NCBI GenBank assembly: GCA_919902625.1
Contig: CAKKRO010000012.1
Coordinates: forward strand, 2,284-19,179
Direction of reading: 5' to 3'
Length of the DNA: 16,896 nucleotides
From: Nitrosomonadaceae bacterium
Lineage (GTDB): Bacteria; Pseudomonadota; Gammaproteobacteria; Burkholderiales; Nitrosomonadaceae
Below are positions 14,828 to 16,896 of the stretch, piece after piece. How positions within the stretch are numbered: the first letter of the stretch is position 1; every line of letters begins with the position of its first letter. The notes below the pieces were generated by a model that made no database searches, was not told where the DNA came from, and saw only the letters and a list, made by a program, of their open reading frames with translations. The position numbers and the translations under genes are program-made.

Positions 14828-15916
14828 TTAGTTATCTTCCATTACGATTCTGGCGAGCAATTCTGAATGATCTTCCGCAGATTCGGCTACTTTAACCGCG
14901 ATTCGACGAGCAATCATCCGGTATATTTCGGCTATTTTCCCTTCAGGCTCAGCGACCACGCTGGGTTTTCCCCTGTCAGTATGTTCGCGGATTTTTATAT
15001 CAAGTGGTAGCGCGCCGAGAAATTCCACATCGTAATCCTGACACATCCTTTTACCGCCCCCGGTTCCAAATATGGGTTCTGTGTGTCCACATTGAGAGCA
15101 GGTATGTGTACTCATGTTCTCTATAATGCCCAAAATCGGGATGCCTACTTTCTCAAACATTTTTAATCCCTTGCGGGCATCAAGCAAGGCGATATCTTGA
15201 GGTGTAGTGACAATAACAGCACCAGTGACAGGTATTTTTTGTGCGAGTGTTAACTGAATATCACCTGTACCGGGGGGTAAATCAACAATTAAATAATCCA
15301 AGTCTTTCCAATGGGTATCGTTCAACAATTGTTGCAAAGCCTGGGTAACCATCGGACCGCGCCAAACCATAGGAGTTTCTACATCAATGAGCAATCCAAT
15401 CGACATCGCTTGGATACCATGCGCCTGAACAGGCTCCATAGTTTTGCCATCAAGAGATTCCGGGTGACCGGTTATTCCCAGCATTTGGGGTTGTGATGGG
15501 CCATAAATGTCTGCATCTAGAATACCCACTGAGGCGCCTTCTGCCGCTAATGCCAAAGCCAAATTGACTGCTGTCGCCGATTTTCCGACACCGCCTTTGC
15601 CGGATGCCACGGCAATGATATTTTTAACACCAGGGACAAGCTTAACGCCCCGTTGTACGCTATGGGGAATAATTTTGCTGTTGACCGCAACCTGAATATT
15701 TCCAATACCCGGTATTGATTTCAATGCTGCAGTAATCTGTTTCTGGATGTTATCTTTTACGCTATTTGCCGGATAGCCCAGTTCTATTTCAATGAATACA
15801 TTATTCTGATCAATTCGAATATTGCGCACTGCCTGAGTGGTAATGTAATCCTTATCCGTGGTTGGATCGATAGTCTGCTGTAGTACAGACTGTATTTGCT
15901 GCTCAGAAATGGTCAC
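14828..15916 (-). CDS. apbC: Mrp/ApbC-type P-loop ATPase, iron-sulfur cluster carrier
   Basis: A 362-aa cytoplasmic ParA-like ATPase that binds and transfers Fe-S clusters. An N-terminal MIP18/DUF59-type domain (about 1-85) precedes the deviant Walker A GKGGVGKS (106-113). Then follow DADIYGPSQP, VWRGPMV, the Walker B-like DYLIVDLPPGTGD and the cluster-binding CSQC (Cys273, Cys276). The open frame reaches a TTG at 15943, but AAGGAG (15928-15923) lies six bases before a GTG at 15916, so GTG is the better start; the longer form would place this ribosome binding site inside the gene. It is divergent from metG, a common pairing in proteobacteria, and upstream of dcd. Confidence 0.94.
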   Translation of the reverse strand: MTISEQQIQSVLQQTIDPTTDKDYITTQAVRNIRIDQNNVFIEIELGYPANSVKDNIQKQITAALKSIPGIGNIQVAVNSKIIPHSVQRGVKLVPGVKNIIAVASGKGGVGKSATAVNLALALAAEGASVGILDADIYGPSQPQMLGITGHPESLDGKTMEPVQAHGIQAMSIGLLIDVETPMVWRGPMVTQALQQLLNDTHWKDLDYLIVDLPPGTGDIQLTLAQKIPVTGAVIVTTPQDIALLDARKGLKMFEKVGIPILGIIENMSTHTCSQCGHTEPIFGTGGGKRMCQDYDVEFLGALPLDIKIREHTDRGKPSVVAEPEGKIAEIYRMIARRIAVKVAESAEDHSELLARIVMEDN

Positions 15917-15968
15917 TACTAACTCCTTTTTGCTGCTCGTCAAAAATTAACAATTGAATAAATGGATG

Positions 15969-16004
15969 GTAACAAATATCAGGAATGCGCACACAGTTTG
16001 TTAC
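15969..16004. promoter_or_regulatory. Inverted repeat in the mrp-metG divergent region
   Basis: GTAACAAA (15969-15976) and TTTGTTAC (15997-16004) are perfect complements separated by 20 bases, inside the region that must hold both promoters. TACAAT (16002-16007) could be a metG -10 box overlapping one arm. Operator role is inference. Confidence 0.35.
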
Positions 16005-16039
16005 AATTAGCTCTTACCCAATCTGGTTTCTTAAAGTTA

Positions 16040-16896
16040 ATGAACAAGCGAAAAATTCTGGTTACATCCGCGTTGCCATATGCCAATGGCAGCATCCATT
16101 TGGGCCATTTGATTGAATATATTCAAACGGATATATGGGTACGTTTTCAGAAAATGCGCGGACATACGGTTTATTATGTTTGTGCGGATGATACACATGG
16201 CACTCCCATCATGTTACGTGCTGAAAAAGAAGGCATTACACCTGAGGCATTAATTGCGCGGGTACACGATGAGCATTTGGTTGATTTTACTGGTTTTCAT
16301 ATCCAGTTTGATAATTATTACAGTACGCATTCGTCTGAGACTCGTCATTTTTCAGAAAATATTTATAGCAAGCTTAAAGCGGCGGGACTCATTGCAGTGC
16401 GAGGTATCGAGCAATTGTACGATCCTGTGAGAAATATGTTTTTACCCGACCGGTTTGTTAAAGGCGAGTGCCCGAAATGTGGCGCTAAAGATCAATATGG
16501 CGATTCCTGTGAGGCTTGTGGCGCTGCCTATGCACCAACAGATCTGAAAAATCCCTATTCATCGGTATCGGGTGCCAAGCCGATTAAAAAATCATCCGAA
16601 CATTATTTTTTCAGTTTGTCCGATGCGCGTTGCGCCGATTTTCTGCGCCGCTGGACTCGCGAAGCAGGTCATTTGCAGGCTGAGGCAGCCAATAAAATGC
16701 GCGAGTGGGTGGGTGAGGCGGGTGAAAATAAACTTTCTGATTGGGACATTTCTCGCGACGCGCCTTATTTTGGTTTTGAGATACCTGATGCACCCAACAA
16801 ATACTTTTATGTCTGGTTAGATGCGCCAATTGGCTATATGGGTAGTTTTAAGAATTTATGCGCCCGGAAACAAATCGATTTTGACGAATTCTGGCG
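16040..16896 (+). CDS. metG: Methionyl-tRNA synthetase, 5' part (runs off the window)
   Basis: Class I aminoacyl-tRNA synthetase charging tRNA-Met. The first 285 codons are present and the frame stays open to the window edge. The N-terminus reads KRKILVTSALPYANGSIHLG with the HIGH-type motif HLGH (20-23). ADDTHGTPIM follows at about 49-58. The zinc knuckle is the four-cysteine kind, CPKC (144, 147) and CEAC (157, 160) around DQYGD, as in E. coli. FYVWLDAPIGYMGS lies near the end. The KMSKS loop, anticodon domain and any C-terminal dimerisation domain are beyond the window. The ATG at 16040 has only a weak ribosome binding site. It is divergent from mrp. Confidence 0.96.
   Translation, partial: MNKRKILVTSALPYANGSIHLGHLIEYIQTDIWVRFQKMRGHTVYYVCADDTHGTPIMLRAEKEGITPEALIARVHDEHLVDFTGFHIQFDNYYSTHSSETRHFSENIYSKLKAAGLIAVRGIEQLYDPVRNMFLPDRFVKGECPKCGAKDQYGDSCEACGAAYAPTDLKNPYSSVSGAKPIKKSSEHYFFSLSDARCADFLRRWTREAGHLQAEAANKMREWVGEAGENKLSDWDISRDAPYFGFEIPDAPNKYFYVWLDAPIGYMGSFKNLCARKQIDFDEFW

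Noticed and set aside
16572..16829. Short frames on both strands at the window end
   Set aside because: Both lie within the open metG frame, which continues to the edge with clear MetG motifs.
1..16896. Novel defence, mobile or biosynthetic system
   Set aside because: No transposase, integrase, nuclease, toxin-antitoxin, phage or biosynthetic cluster gene is visible; nearly all genes are core housekeeping genes with intact motifs.

Overview
This AT-rich window looks like a chromosomal housekeeping region of a betaproteobacterium, probably a Nitrosomonas-like member of the Nitrosomonadaceae. The genus is inferred from gene content and protein style and was not tested by any search. Support comes from a zapA gene followed directly by a 6S RNA, an smc-zipA pair, a four-cysteine MetG, a 362-residue Mrp/ApbC and a unimodular QueF. 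I see no insertion sequence, phage gene, CRISPR array, tRNA or rRNA.

Layout. Positions 72-725 (+) encode a thioredoxin-fold protein with a CPGC motif. From 827 to 7630 everything runs on the minus strand. In transcription order it is: smc (TTG start), zipA, a dual-CDGSH iron-sulfur protein, a ZapB-like coiled-coil protein, zapA, 6S RNA (ssrS) with its terminator, and a HAD-family hydrolase. This arm combines chromosome organisation (Smc) with Z-ring assembly (ZipA, ZapA, ZapB-like). Divergently, 7731-9590 (+) holds queF (queuosine precursor) and a MltD-type lytic transglycosylase with two LysM repeats. An M17 leucyl aminopeptidase (minus) converges on it. Next come thyA and folA (+), overlapping by ATGA. 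They converge on an ornithine-decarboxylase-type gene (minus) across a symmetrical terminator. Upstream of that decarboxylase is the most information-rich non-coding stretch: a consensus-like promoter with an inverted repeat in its spacer, a second palindrome in the leader, and an apparent 21-codon leader ORF with a strong ribosome binding site. The window closes with mrp-dcd (minus) and a divergent metG (+) cut by the window edge.

How the genes work together. dcd, thyA and folA are all on the route to dTMP: dCTP deamination, dUMP methylation and dihydrofolate recycling. Their proximity is notable, although dcd is on the opposite strand. The decarboxylase should make putrescine or a related diamine. 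The cell-division arm ends in 6S RNA, the global sigma70-polymerase regulator, a proteobacterial arrangement (zapA-ssrS).

Start-site corrections from the sequence: the aminopeptidase should start at the ATG at 11076, and mrp at the GTG at 15916. Both have good ribosome binding sites. smc appears to use TTG. The best candidate for something undescribed is the decarboxylase leader ORF at 13943-13878; the rest is mostly well-known core genes.
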